Shown here one piece after another: positions 25,136 through 36,098 of a DNA stretch of 64,000 nucleotides (the first letter of the stretch is position 1; each line of letters opens with the position of its first letter). The stretch is from positions 310,001-374,000 of the forward strand of contig JBBPFI010000010.1 of the NCBI GenBank assembly GCA_037974965.1, in the 5' to 3' direction. The DNA is from Dacryopinax spathularia (lineage: Eukaryota; Basidiomycota; Dacrymycetes; Dacrymycetales; Dacrymycetaceae). The notes beneath the pieces were generated by a model. That model saw only the letters and a list, made by a program, of their open reading frames with translations. It was not told the origin of the DNA and made no database searches. The position numbers were made by a program, and so were the translations under genes.

Positions 25136-26359
25136 TCACGCAACCTTAATGACCACCTTCCCGACATGTTTCTGATCCTCCAAATACCTAAGCGCCTCCT
25201 TCGCCTCCCCAAACCCAAACACCCGATCCACAACAGGCTTGACGCCATTCACATCAAACAGCCTCACCAGTCCCTCAAACTGTTCCCGACTGCCCACCAT
25301 CACGCCTCTAAATATCACGCCCCGCATCAGAGCGAGCATGGAAAAGTTCGTCTGGTCGCCTCCTGCCCCAGCGAGGAACCCGATGTTGCTCACCACGCCG
25401 GCGACTTTGATGCACTTGAAGGACTTTGCAAGCGTGCCAGGACCGCCAACTTCGATTATGTGGTCTACGCCTTCCCCGCCCGTGAGGCGGAGGACCTCTT
25501 GTTCCCAGGCGGGGGTGGTGCGGTAGTTGATTAGGTGGTGAGCGCCGAGTTTTTGGGCGATGGAGAGCTTGGCGTCGGACGAGGAAGTCGCGATTACTCG
25601 CGCGCCGGAGGCGACTGCGATCTGGAGGGCGAAGATGGAGACGCCTCCCGTTCCCTGGATGAGCACGCTGCCACATATGATTCCCCATCAGACCACGAGG
25701 TTGTTAGGTAGGGAAATGGAGGGCACGCACGTATCCCCGCCCTTGATAGGCACGTGTCCCAACAGCGCATTATACGCCGTCACCCCCGCGCACGGCACGG
25801 TCGCCCCCTCCTCAAACGTCCACGTCTGCGGCAACCGAACAAGACAATACTCCGGTACAGCCGCATACTCCCGCAAGAACCCGTCCAACGGTCCTCCAAA
25901 TCCGGACCCGAACGCCTGGGCGGTTGCAGGACCATGCACGAGGTCCCGGATCATGTTGGGCATCACGCGGTCGCCGACCTTGAATGTCTTGCACCCGGGG
26001 CCGAGGGAGACGATCTCACCGGCGCAGTCACATCCGGGGACGACGCCGGGCTGGAGGGGAAAGGCGTATCGACCGCGGGAGATGAGGACTTCGCGGTAGT
26101 TGAGCGCGACTGCCCGTGCGGCGCATCATCAGAGACTGTCGCCCGGGAAGGCCTGGGGTGGCTGGTGACGGGCTTACCAGCATGCACTTTGAGAAGCACT
26201 TCGCCATACCCCGGCTGGGGAACAGGAGCTTTACCAAGCGTAAGGTCGTCGATCGACCCGAACTGTTCACATTTAGTACCCAAATACCACCAGGAAGCAC
26301 CCCCGAGTACGCACCTTGGGGAACGTATACGTCTTAGCAACGGAAGGAATCCCAGCCAT
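25136..26359 (-). CDS. MDR-family alcohol dehydrogenase-like oxidoreductase, 346 aa
   Basis: Exons in transcription order: 26359 down to 26315, 26262 down to 26178, 26109 down to 25731, 25667 down to 25136; introns 52, 68 and 63 bp. A medium-chain dehydrogenase/reductase of the 'zinc-type alcohol dehydrogenase-like' fungal/bacterial branch. The GroES-like half has LNYREVLISRGRYAFPLQPG then GCDCAGEIVSLG. The coenzyme half has the Rossmann loop GTGGVSIFALQIA and IATSSSDAKL. The position of the catalytic-zinc cysteine holds Asn-Tyr (LNYREV), and the four-cysteine structural-zinc lobe is replaced by a Gly/Pro-rich loop, so the enzyme is predicted not to use zinc and is closer to reductases of this branch than to true alcohol dehydrogenases. 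NADP preference and substrate are unknown. Confidence 0.88.
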
Positions 26360-27018
26360 TCTGGTATCGTTGACAGTAGGTTCAAGTAGAAAACAAGTCA
26401 AGTCTGTCGGCTAGAGGTCTTTCTATCCCTTTGGTCGAGTTTGGTCGGATAGACTGGACAACTTCGGCGGGCTTTATATCCCCCAGCCCGGCCTCCGTAA
26501 ACCTAGTCATCCCGAAGTCTTCCTAGCGCACTTCCGTTCGGCGAGAAGAACACGCCATCGCACAGCACCAGGTCTAGAGTTACTAGCCCGGCCAAGCCCA
26601 TCAACAACCATCAGACTCTCAGTCGGCGAGAAGACGGCATCATGCGCCGATATCCTACAGATCGAGACCGAACTTGGTAGGGCTAGGAAGGCGTGTGAGA
26701 GCGATGCTTCCTCCGCATGTTGTCCGCAGGCGTGTTTCGTCCGGTTGCGGCGGAGCGTCTGATGAAGGCACGTGACTTTTCTCGTTCTTCCGTCCTAGTG
26801 GGACGATGCGGCATACTGAAACGATTACTATGAGCAGGGGAAAGGGTGACAAAAAGCGCTCAGCATCGTTTACTCATTGGCTTATATCAGAAGTAAGGAT
26901 TAGGAAGCCAGATAATACACAATCAGAAGTCGTTAGCTCGTACAGTAGGTATCGTGAATGTCTCCCTCTTTCACCCCATTCCCTCCCGACCTTGTGCTCC
27001 CCGCGTCACTCCCACCTA
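26360..27018. other. Intergenic upstream of the MDR gene
   Basis: 659 bp between two minus-strand genes; contains the TATA box above. Small reading frames (for example 26655-26852 minus) have no support. Confidence 0.5.
26473..26478 (-). promoter_or_regulatory. TATA box of the MDR dehydrogenase gene
   Basis: TATAAA on the minus strand within ggggatataaagcccgcc, about 115 bp upstream of the ATG at 26359. Spacing suits a fungal core promoter. Confidence 0.5.
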
Positions 27019-28309
27019 CTACACCCCTCTCCTGACCACACTCCAAAGCAGCCAAAACATCAGCAACGCGCCCCACATCTCGGTCCCAAGCCCCATCCCC
27101 GCGCCCATACGTACCCCTCCACTGCTGCTGGAAGTAGTATTATCATTCGTCATCGGCACCGAATTCCCAATCGTCCAATTCAAGCAATCCAAGAACCCCT
27201 GATCCACGCCCTGCGGCAGCGGCGTATCGGCCACCGTGCCGTTCCCCCCGGCGGAGGAAGGAGGTGTGGAGTTGCTCGGCGGGGAATTGGACGGAAGGGC
27301 AGCGGTGTTGTTGTACCCTGTTAGGAAGAGGACGAATGAGGAGGCGCGATAGTACTGGATGGCTTGTTCGGGATGCGGGGAGGAGCCGTTCGAGGAGGAA
27401 TAGGGTACGAGGGATGTGTTGGCTACGCTGCAGTTGAGCACTAGGGCGTCTAGGACGGCTCGGACGGAGTCGCTGTCCCCTAGAATGTGGTATGTGTTGA
27501 GTGGGAGGGAGGTGCTGTTGCTGCTGGACGTCGAGTTGCTCGTCCCGTTTGTGGAGAGGCTGGTGTTGGTCGATTGGACAAGGGCGTACGCTTCCGGTCC
27601 GCCGGGGCGGGAGGAGTTGTTTTCCGGTCCGTACTACTCTCCTGTAAGCTCGAGTTTACACCATCCCTTGCCAGGGAGAGAGGGGTAGAAAGGGGACGCA
27701 CCTCATCATCCCCCCAATAAAGCGGATGATAATACACGGGCCAAAACCCAAACGGAAACGGTCTTCCAGCGATCCAGAACCCGCCTCCACCATACGGATA
27801 CCCGCTGCCAAGCGTGCGAGCGCCATACACCTGCGGGCGGATCCCGCCGTCGTATTGTCGTCCGGCGAAGGGAACGGAGGGAGGGATCGTCTTGATTGTC
27901 GTGCTGCCGCCGCCGTAGGCTGCGACGCTCGAGCCGGCAGGGGTGCGGAATGTGCTGCTTGAGGAGTGGTACGCGGGGGGTGGGTCGTACGGCGGCGGAG
28001 CTTCATCAGGTGTGCCGGACTTGCCCGATGAGCCAGAGCCCGAACCTGACTTCGAGCCTACGGATCGTGGATTAGTAGGAAGCAGGAGTGAGGAGGCGGG
28101 GACGTACCTGAGCCTGAACTACCAGAGCTGCCAGAGCTTCCTCCGCCTCCTTCACCGCCGCTACCACCAGACTCCCCACCGCCACTACTATGTCCGCCAC
28201 CCTCACTCGGCCCTCGTCGAGGGACCAACTCCGTCCCTGCTCTCTCAAACAGCTCCAGCTCTTCACCCTCCATCTGAGGGTAGGCAGCTCGCGGTATCGT
28301 TACGTGCAT
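27019..28309 (-). CDS. Gly/Ser-rich N-glycosylatable membrane protein, 390 aa, unknown function
   Basis: Exons in transcription order: 28309 down to 28108, 28057 down to 27702, 27633 down to 27019; introns 50 and 68 bp. An in-frame TGA 10-12 bases upstream fixes the ATG. No known enzymatic domain. The first 90 residues are acidic then Gly/Ser-rich with no signal peptide. A central aromatic/glycine segment reads YGARTLGSGYPYGGGGFW, GRPFPFGFWPVYY, then SRPGGPEAYALVQ; this recalls a conserved family of uncharacterised basidiomycete proteins. The following region has many N-x-S/T sites, then a cysteine pair (DALVLNCSV, FLDCLNW) and finally a hydrophobic helix (GALLMFWLLWSVV) with a short basic end. 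This could be a tail-anchored or unconventionally secreted wall protein. Exon structure is well supported by frame; function is unknown. Confidence 0.75.
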
Positions 28310-28374
28310 TATTGTTGCTCAAGTGTTCCTTGGCGGTGTGGGGTATAAGCCTCGGCCGATGTCAGATGTGGGGG

Positions 28375-28380
28375 TTTATA
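28375..28380 (-). promoter_or_regulatory. TATA box of the Gly/Ser-rich membrane protein gene
   Basis: TATAAA on the minus strand (within cgcatataaaccccc), 66-71 bp upstream of the ATG at 28309. Confidence 0.5.
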
Positions 28381-29095
28381 TGCGTGTTCAACGCGACGCT
28401 CCAAAAGATGTGCCGAATGAACGTTCGCTCTCCAGTGAGTTCGGCAGCAGTTGGTGGAGAGTCGTAAGATCCTCGTGATCCGGAAAAAGGCCTTAGATGT
28501 CCTGAAAAAAGGTTGAACCCCTAGGGTGGGACGAACAATATTCAGCTCAGTTTGGAATCCATTTGACCCGCTTTGATGTTTGATGATGTGGTCGACGCGA
28601 TGCCGACGCGTGGAATGTGTGGAGGGAAAGCACCGCCCTGACATTCGCCGGGTTTGCGGCTGTACGAAGAAGGCGAGGAACACGTCAGACGAGTCAGGGT
28701 TCGATGCGATTGATGCGTTCGATGGGGCTTGGCGCGCCGATGACCGATGTTTCCCTTCTGCAGGAACCTGGATCGGGAGGCGGACGGGTCGTTCTGATCG
28801 ATGATGCGTCGGTTGGTGGTGCTGTTGGGGCTACTTGGATGATTATACGGTCAGGCCAGAGGGGTGGACTAGCGGAGCGGGATTGATGCATGTCATTCCT
28901 CTACTTTAGACCACAAAAGCTTTGATGGTGGTTACTTCAGGTGAAACTGCTTATTCTCAAGTAGGCAATCCTAGCTTCTTCCGCAATCTTCTCGAACACC
29001 CCTCCACCCGTGAGCTCCCGGAGAGAGTGCGCATCTCCCAGACCGGATTTCGAACATCCCAACACGCGAGTCTATTTCTACGGCATTGTAAATCT

Positions 29096-29400
29096 GACCA
29101 GGGCTCGTGACTGCTTGTAATTTGTGTTTTCGGGAATAGAATTCGGAGGACCTGTCAGACTTGTTGGTCCTATTTCCGGGATACGTGAAGTACGACTCTT
29201 CGCAAGAAAGTGTGAGCGGCTCAAGAAGTGAGCAGAACCATGCATTTCCCAATGAAGTGTCTGTGGCGAATCCGACCAGGCCTCGTGCCCGCTTCGGACT
29301 CCCGACTCTTATTTGCTTCAATAAATGAAATTCGGAAAGCTCAAGCCTGTCTGACTTGTTGGTCGGATTTCCGGAGTGTGCGAGGGCTCACTCTTGCGGA
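29096..29400. repeat. Diverged ~120-bp direct repeat, two copies
   Basis: Copies at about 29096-29215 and 29274-29400. Matching anchor phrases appear in the same order in both copies with small insertions between them, so the spacing drifts from 178 to 195 bp. Not part of any gene I can see. Confidence 0.6.
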
Positions 29401-29944
29401 CTTTGGCCAATGCCGAGCCTAACAGGGAGGTTCGGAGGAGCTCGGTTCGATCTACTTACAGAATGCTGAGGAATCTCATGACCCCTGTTGGACTTTCACG
29501 TCCGCCAGAAGGCGCAAAATAGAAATCTGGGGCGTGCGACAGGTGATTCCTCTTGTGAAGTGCGTCAACACCGGAGAATGCCGCTGTTCAGAGGTACGGT
29601 ACTAGTAGGGCAGCCTCATTTGGTGGAACATCAAGCGGGCACTTTACGCTCCGCATTGGTAGAGATTTTGGTGCAAGTGGAAGAAAAGATGCCAAAGCCA
29701 GTTCTGCGATTTGCGTGTCCGGTCCGACTAGGTCCAAAGCGCAACGGTCGAACAGCCTACCTGCGAACGCCTGTCATTCCAAGCCGAGTATAGTCGGTGC
29801 CATATACGTCCGCCACCCGAACACCGTCGTCGTAAACCGCATCCGTCAGATTAGAATGAAGATGATATTGAACTTTCTACAAACATGTTTCACGGCTCCT
29901 ATTGCCCGCATGACGCATAAACGCGACTGGCAAGAAGAGAGCGC

Positions 29945-30670
29945 TCAACCGCGCAGGTTTTGCTGTTCTTTCGCTTGGTGGTCGTAGTGGCCTTGTTTGC
30001 TGTTGAGGTAGGCCGAGTATTTGTTCGCCCAGACGTAGACGCCGTAGACTACAGTTATGCGTTAGCATCCGATTGCCACCAACCTGCAACCAAGCGAATG
30101 CAAAGGACGGATCGTTCTCGCGGTCATGCGACATGCGGTGCGGAGATGAGGAGGGGAGGAAGGGAGATGAAGGGAAAGAAGGAGGAGAAAGGAAGAGTGA
30201 GGGAGACGTACATGTCGCGAAGGGGACAAGGACGTAGGGCATTTGGGCAACGATACGCCTGTAGCCGTTGAACAGGTAGGCGGGGAGGGCGTCGACCATC
30301 GCACGCTGGCGGAAGGGGGAGAGACCTATGTCAACGCGTTAGTTAATGTCCTCAAGCAAGAGCGGCAAGCAACATCGTTGGAACGCGCAGAATGCTCGTT
30401 CGCGCTCGCAGGGCGCCAGTCGGGTGGGACAGGGAGGGAAAGAATGGACGTACCGTATTGCACGATGCCCTTCTGCTTCGGGCCGCCAAAGTCACCCCAC
30501 CAGCCCATCTATCCATATCGCGTTAGTCCATCCATCTCGACCATCGAAACGCTCCAGGAGACTCACCCAGGTCTTGCCTGCACGTCCTGTCAGCTGACAG
30601 CCTTTACACATGATGCAGGGAGGTACTCACCCGAAGGCATCCCCGACTGCCTAACGAACGAAGGGCGCAT
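29945..30670 (-). CDS. QCR8: Cytochrome b-c1 complex subunit 8 (Qcr8), 107 aa
   Basis: Five exons in transcription order: 30670 down to 30631 (40 nt), 30577 down to 30567 (11 nt), 30508 down to 30454, 30325 down to 30212, 30048 down to 29945. The product starts MRPSFVRQSGMPSGKTWMGW and continues WGDFGGPKQKGIVQYGLSPF, then FNGYRRIVAQMPYVLVPFAT and FYGVYVWANKYSAYLNSK. This is the ubiquinone-binding-protein QP-C family, a small single-span subunit of mitochondrial complex III that packs against cytochrome b. Length and motif order match the family (about 94-110 residues). The 11-nt second exon encodes exactly GKTW with the preceding base. Divergently arranged with IML1. Confidence 0.93.
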
Positions 30671-30974
30671 CTTTCGCTGCTTTCAAGATAAAGGTTGGAG
30701 GGTCGCGATACTAGGCGAGTCGAGGAGGAGGACGACCGAGAGAGGCAAGGTGATGATGCAGGTCGGAAGCACCCGGAGGCGGATGCACGTGGGTGTTTCC
30801 TTTTCCGGCCTTGGGAGCGATGGACCGTCGATCCCTGAGAAGCGTGGGAGAGCGCGTATGTATGCACGCACGAACACGATGGGCAGCCTGCAATGATAGG
30901 TGCCCAACCTTTTCTTTCTCTTGCGTAGACTTTGGCTGGTTTACTCGGTGAAAGGGGGTGAAGGAGGGCGATCG
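30671..30974. promoter_or_regulatory. Shared divergent promoter of QCR8 and IML1
   Basis: Only 304 bp separate the start codons at 30670 (minus) and 30975 (plus), so both core promoters and 5' leaders must lie here. No TATA box is obvious. Rich in GAGG/AGGA runs on the plus strand. Confidence 0.6.
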
Positions 30975-33900
30975 ATGGCGCTCTCTGGCTACCGCCAGCG
31001 CTCATCAACCATCACCTCCATCCAGTCCTCTTCCTCTTCCTCCCAGCCACCAGCGCCTTTAGCAGTAGGAGAGCACACGACCCTTCTCTGCTGGGTGCAA
31101 GATAACTTGCCTGGCACCATAAGGGCAAGGATCAATCTCGATGCTTGGCCTGGTGTGAGAGAGGGGGACTTGTTAGCCGTGACGAGACTGGACCAGGATG
31201 TCCTCGAGGGTGGGGAGTTGGTGGATGCGTTCTTGTTTATTGCGAGTGAGATGAAGGGGTCGGCGATGAGGACCAATCAGGTGGGGTCGATGCAGGTGCG
31301 TCCAGTCTTTCTCCCCATTGCTTCTGTTTCGAACTGATCAGGACGCAGATTTCGATCTCGTCAGAGATCGCCACCGCTTTTGGGTTCCACAACCGCGCCG
31401 AAGTACGGGTGACCAAGGTTTGCCCATTTCACAATCTTCCACCAAGGGTTGGACTGACCGAGACATAGGTAGACAAAGACGCCTGGACGGCAGAACATAT
31501 CGAGCTCTGCTTTCGCGACCAGTACCTGGGCCGGTCGGAGATGTGGCGCCTCGGCATGAGCCTGGAAGAGACCTGCGTGCACGACGACCAAAAGGTTACA
31601 TTTGCGTCCTGTATCGAAGCCCAAATCTCCGGCATCTTCGTCGGCGGTCACAAGGTCAGCCCTCGCCCTGTACAAATGATTGTGAGAGCTGATGTAGAGC
31701 AGGTACCTTCGGCGTACGTAACAGCTCTCACGAAAACAATCTACCGTTCCCTCTCCGCGCGCCACACGCTCCTAATCCAGATCAGCAAAGAGCTCTGGGA
31801 ATTCGCAGAAGACGGCGAACGGTACTACGAAAAACTGTGCACTTCTTTCTTGCCGGAGCTCTTCTCCCGCTGGAGGAACTATAATGCCCATCATCTCCTC
31901 TCTGTGGTGCTTATCTCGCGGGTATGGTACGACGACGCGGCTGAGGCGAAGCTCGCTAGTGGACCTCTCCAGGAGAGCAAGACGACTAAGAAGAAATATA
32001 AGGACTTGTATAAGGTTATCATCGATTTGGAGATTATGGAGGAGTGGGAGACGACCCTCCTCTCGCTCAAGCAGAGTCTCTGGGACTTCCAGCGCGAGAT
32101 CCTCCTGCAGCATATCACCCCTCAAGAGGAAGGCGACACGCTCGAAGCCTGCTTAATCGGGCGGATCTCCCATGCGCACGAGGGGAATATACTCGAAGCG
32201 ATCAACCTCGCCCTGAACCCATTCGAGAAATACCACGTCGACCGGGACATGGGACGCACGGGCCTTAGCATCTCCGTCGTCACGCCCGGCACGGGCAGAT
32301 TCGAGGTGGACAAAGAGCTTCTGCGGCTCACAAACGAAAGGATGAACTTTAACGGGTTCACGGTCGACCTCGTCTGCCTTACACATCGACCGCTGCACGC
32401 TGTGCCGCTGTTCTCGTATATGTCGCAAATACCGGAACAGGAGCATTCGCTTTCGCAGAGGGAGCAGAACCCGCTGTATTACGACAGCAACCCCGAGCAG
32501 GCTGGGACGATGATGCCGGCTAAGGATCTGGTGCAGTATCATATGATCCCGAGCTGGGTTTATTGCTCGTACTGGGAGCGGTCGTGGGATATGCCATTCC
32601 GTATCGACCGGTAATGTTACTCTATGCATCTTATATGCGCTTATTCTGACGAAGTCTGGGGTAGGTTCATCCCGCGATGTCGGATGTACGAAATCCAGAT
32701 GCTCGGTCTCCTCGAACAAGATATCTCGAGCACGATCTCCATCCCATTTCTGGACGAAGACGCCTCCCTGATGTTCGGCAAACCCAGCTCCGAAGGCAAA
32801 AAGGCCTTCAAGGAAAAAGCGCGCCGCGATTTCTCGCGGAACGTCTTTGGAAGGAAACCGATCGACATACCCGGTCAGCCATTCACGTTGGGGTATAATT
32901 CTGGGTCGACGCTATCGGTCGCTTCACGCGGCTCGGCTAAGGTGCGCGAGCCGCCGGGGGGTGCGCTGGCTCTAAGGACGTCGTTCCGCCCGAGTCAGTT
33001 TGACGATTCGCGACGGTCGAGCCTTTCGCAGAGGATTGATGGGTTTCCGGCTATTCCGGCACAGGAACTGGCACATGCAAGACGGAACTCGTTGCAGATG
33101 CCAGCGGGGATTATCAAGCTTCCTCCACTTCTGCCAATCGACGAGCCACCAAGAGGTCGGCCAACGCGCGTAACGCCACTATCACCGTCTCCGCCTAATG
33201 AACCCACACCCACGCCCACGCCAGCCCCTGCCCCACCACCACCTCCGGAAAAGCCTGCCGAGCCTGCCCCGCGTAGCGCTTCGCCGTCAAAGGCGTCGAT
33301 CAAGTCGACCAAATCGACTGCTTCTGGTGGTGGATCGGAGAAGTCCGCACCGAAGCAGCCGAGGATGTTTAGCGCCTCATGGCTCTTATCAACCCTACGA
33401 CCCCAGCCGGCATTACCACAAACAACGTCGATCACCGTCAATCGACAACCCCCAACCCCAACAAAAGCACCTGAAGCGCCCAAGCAACCCGCGGCACCCA
33501 CTGGGGAATTAGCCCCGCCGACTCCGCAGCCTATCAAGAAGGCCAGTACGTCAAAGGATGGTAGACCTGCAGCTGGCGTGACTGGAGTTTCGCCTGTACC
33601 GATATCGATCAAAGCGCGGCAGCAGAGCGTTTCTCGACCCACTCGGCCTGGAAGTGAGCTGTACTCCGATGCACCGCTCATCCACCCTTCTCGAGCGTCA
33701 TATCCTCGGAATTCGCTACATCCGGAAGGAACCATCTCTTACAAGGGAGGTAGCGCGGAAGCTGCATCCACGCCTCAAGGACGCTATCGTCAGATCTCGA
33801 CCGGTCTTACCCTTCTCAACCCATCCAACCCGAAGCCAGAACAGCTGGCGGAGTCAGCACAAGAAGCAAGAAGATGGAAGTATTCGTTCGCGCGACCTAC

Positions 33901-36098
33901 CTTCGAGCATCAGATGAAATGGCGTTCCTTGTGCATGCCCGCTTGTTTGCCTCTGACGGTCGACATATACCCCCGACAAGATGAGCTCGACAAGGATTTC
34001 CGAACCTATCACCACACAATTCTAGTTCCCGACGTGGACAGCCAGTTTATCCGACCGCCAAAATACCAGAAGGACGGGTACACATCGGAGACCTACCAGG
34101 CCGAGCAGCTCCTGCGCGCTATCGCCAGTTTCCGGCTGGCACAAGGCTTCCAGTTTGTCGTTGCGCCGCACAGAATGGGCAAGAAGCAGACGCCTTTAAT
34201 GGAGCCAAATCGTCTCTCGGGCAGTTTTGGTCGAGCCGGTATGGTCGAGCCGTCGTCTTCTCATGTGCACGATATCAGCCTGGAACTCCGACCTGGTGGT
34301 GCGTCGGAGGTTCTGAGGAACATCGGTGATGCTCCGATTTATCTCAGCATGGGCAACCAGATCCACCGAATTTCGTACGACAAGGAACTGCAAGAGATCA
34401 AAGTGACTATCTACATCCGTGGTCGTCAGAGGGAAGACGTCCTATCCTATGAGTGCCTCATCTGGCCCAAATACGGCAGTGGATACATGCGCTCAAAAGC
34501 TCAGTTCAGCTATCCTGCCGAGCATATCGGCTGGAACAGGATGGACATGCTCATTGCTGGCGCGTCAAGTCCTCTCGCAGACCGGATGCGCTACTGGCGA
34601 ACTCGGTTCGTGGTGATCCCTTCTGAGGAAGAGCCTGATCCCCACTACGAACCTGGTGCAACGGGGGCACGATTGAGCAACGAGGAGATCCGGATTCAGG
34701 GCATGAACCATCTCGCTGAATTATTTGGTCGGCTACGCTGGACGGAAGATGGCCGAATAGAGAACAACGCGCCTGTCCCCCTCTTGCTTACCTATCTCGA
34801 TCCTCTCGCGTGTCTGCTCGACGAACCGCTCATGGAGTCCCTCGCGGAAGCCCACTTGCCAAGAGCCAGCGAGCGAAAGCGCAAAGCGGAGAAGACACTA
34901 GAAGGCGCTTCTCTAGCTTCCATCGCTCGAGCGATGCGCGATCCCGACGGTGGTCTGGTCATTGAGGACCATAAGTGGCACAACAACATCCACAAGGATA
35001 GCTTTTCTGGGTCTGACTTCGTCTCTTTCCTGATGAGGGAGTATCGGGATGTGTCAACAAGAGAGGAGGCGACGGAGTGGGGCAATAAGCTGATGGAGCA
35101 GGGGCTTATTGAGCATTGTCGGTCATATCATATGTTCTTGGATGGGTAAGTACGCTCACGACGTGAATGACCGGTGACTAACCCGAAGTAGGCACTACTA
35201 CTACCGCCTCGCTGGAGAATACGCGGTGACGAGCCAGAACAAGCGCCAACGAAAGTGGTTCAACAGGCACGCACCGAGTCGCGACACGCGCAAAGGTGCC
35301 AGCCCCGCCAAACGTCAAGAGCTCGTCCTCACCCAATCGATCACGCTCGACCTGGACCCAATGAAGCACAGCGACCAAGCCGAACTAGTGATGCTGCACC
35401 ACGACGTCATCCACAACCCGGACAACGCGTACCATTTCGAGATGAACTGGATCGGGACTACCGCGCGGTACATCGACGACGTCGTGTGGTCCTGGGCGCG
35501 AAGTATCGAAGAGTTCGGCCTCAAGCTCGTAGAAGCATACGTGGACCAGATCTCGGATATCTCGACCCACTCGCCCTTCCAGTCATGTATCTCCATCCCG
35601 CTCGCCTCCGAGCCCCCCGTAGTCCCCGACCTCGCTAGGCGCCTCCAGCTAGGGTCGAACCCGGGGCTGTACTTCGAAGCTGCCCTCCTTCGTCACCTGG
35701 GGTATATCCTCGACATAGAGAGCGTCTCCCGCTACCCGGAGCAAGTGACAGTCAAGTACAGCTACCGTCACTCGCCCTACACCTACCCGCAGTACATCCA
35801 CCGTTCTGGGCTCGCGTTCGTCCAGATCGTCGGCGGCACCGACGGCTTCCTGTGGCTCGCCAATGGACTCGCTATCGCCGGAGCGGTCACGCGCAGGCTA
35901 AAACAAAAACAGTGGGAGGGGAATTATGCGTTTAGGGACCAGGAGAGTCCGCAGCCTGCGAGGGTCGCGGAGGGTATTAGGCTGCAGTTGCAGGCGTTTT
36001 GTGCGGACTCGGAGAGGCTGAGAGGGTTTTGGGATAGGACGATGAGGGAGCTGCCGGCGGTGAGGGAGGAACATGAGGAGCTTATTGCGGCTGCTTAG
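30975..36098 (+). CDS. IML1: Iml1/DEPDC5, catalytic GAP subunit of SEACIT/GATOR1, ~1623 aa
   Basis: Exons 30975..31295, 31349..31417, 31469..31654, 31703..32610, 32665..35145, 35192..36098. Iml1 with Npr2 and Npr3 forms SEACIT (GATOR1), the GTPase-activating complex for Gtr1/RagA that switches off TORC1 at the vacuole when amino acids are short. Family blocks: SISSEIATAFGFHNRAEVRV, HIELCFRDQYLGRSEMWRL, TIYRSLSARHTLLIQISKELW, GLSISVVTPGTGRFEVDKEL and RFIPRCRMYEIQMLG in the N-terminal part. A Pro/Ser-rich linker follows at about 33100-33850. The DEP domain is near residues 1250-1345 (WHNNIHKDSFSGSDFVSFLM ... HMFLDGHYYYRLAG). The conserved C-terminal region begins MNWIGTTARYIDDVVWSWAR. The intron 31655..31702 (48 bp) is stop-free with a weak GTCAGC donor and may be retained. 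Confidence 0.93.

Larger units (their letters stand above)
28310..29944. other. 1.6-kb intergenic region with a diverged direct repeat
   Basis: No supportable gene. Two related segments, about 29096-29215 and 29274-29400, share a series of matching phrases (gaccagggctcgtg / gaccaggcctcgtg; cctgtcagacttgttggtc / cctgtctgacttgttggtc; tatttccggg / gatttccgga), 178-195 bp apart. The remainder shows nothing distinctive. Confidence 0.5.

Noticed and set aside
22715-26359. Secondary-metabolite or sugar-catabolic gene cluster
   Set aside because: Two oxidoreductases and a transporter adjoin, but no core biosynthetic enzyme, hydrolase or dedicated regulator is present; substrates are unknown.
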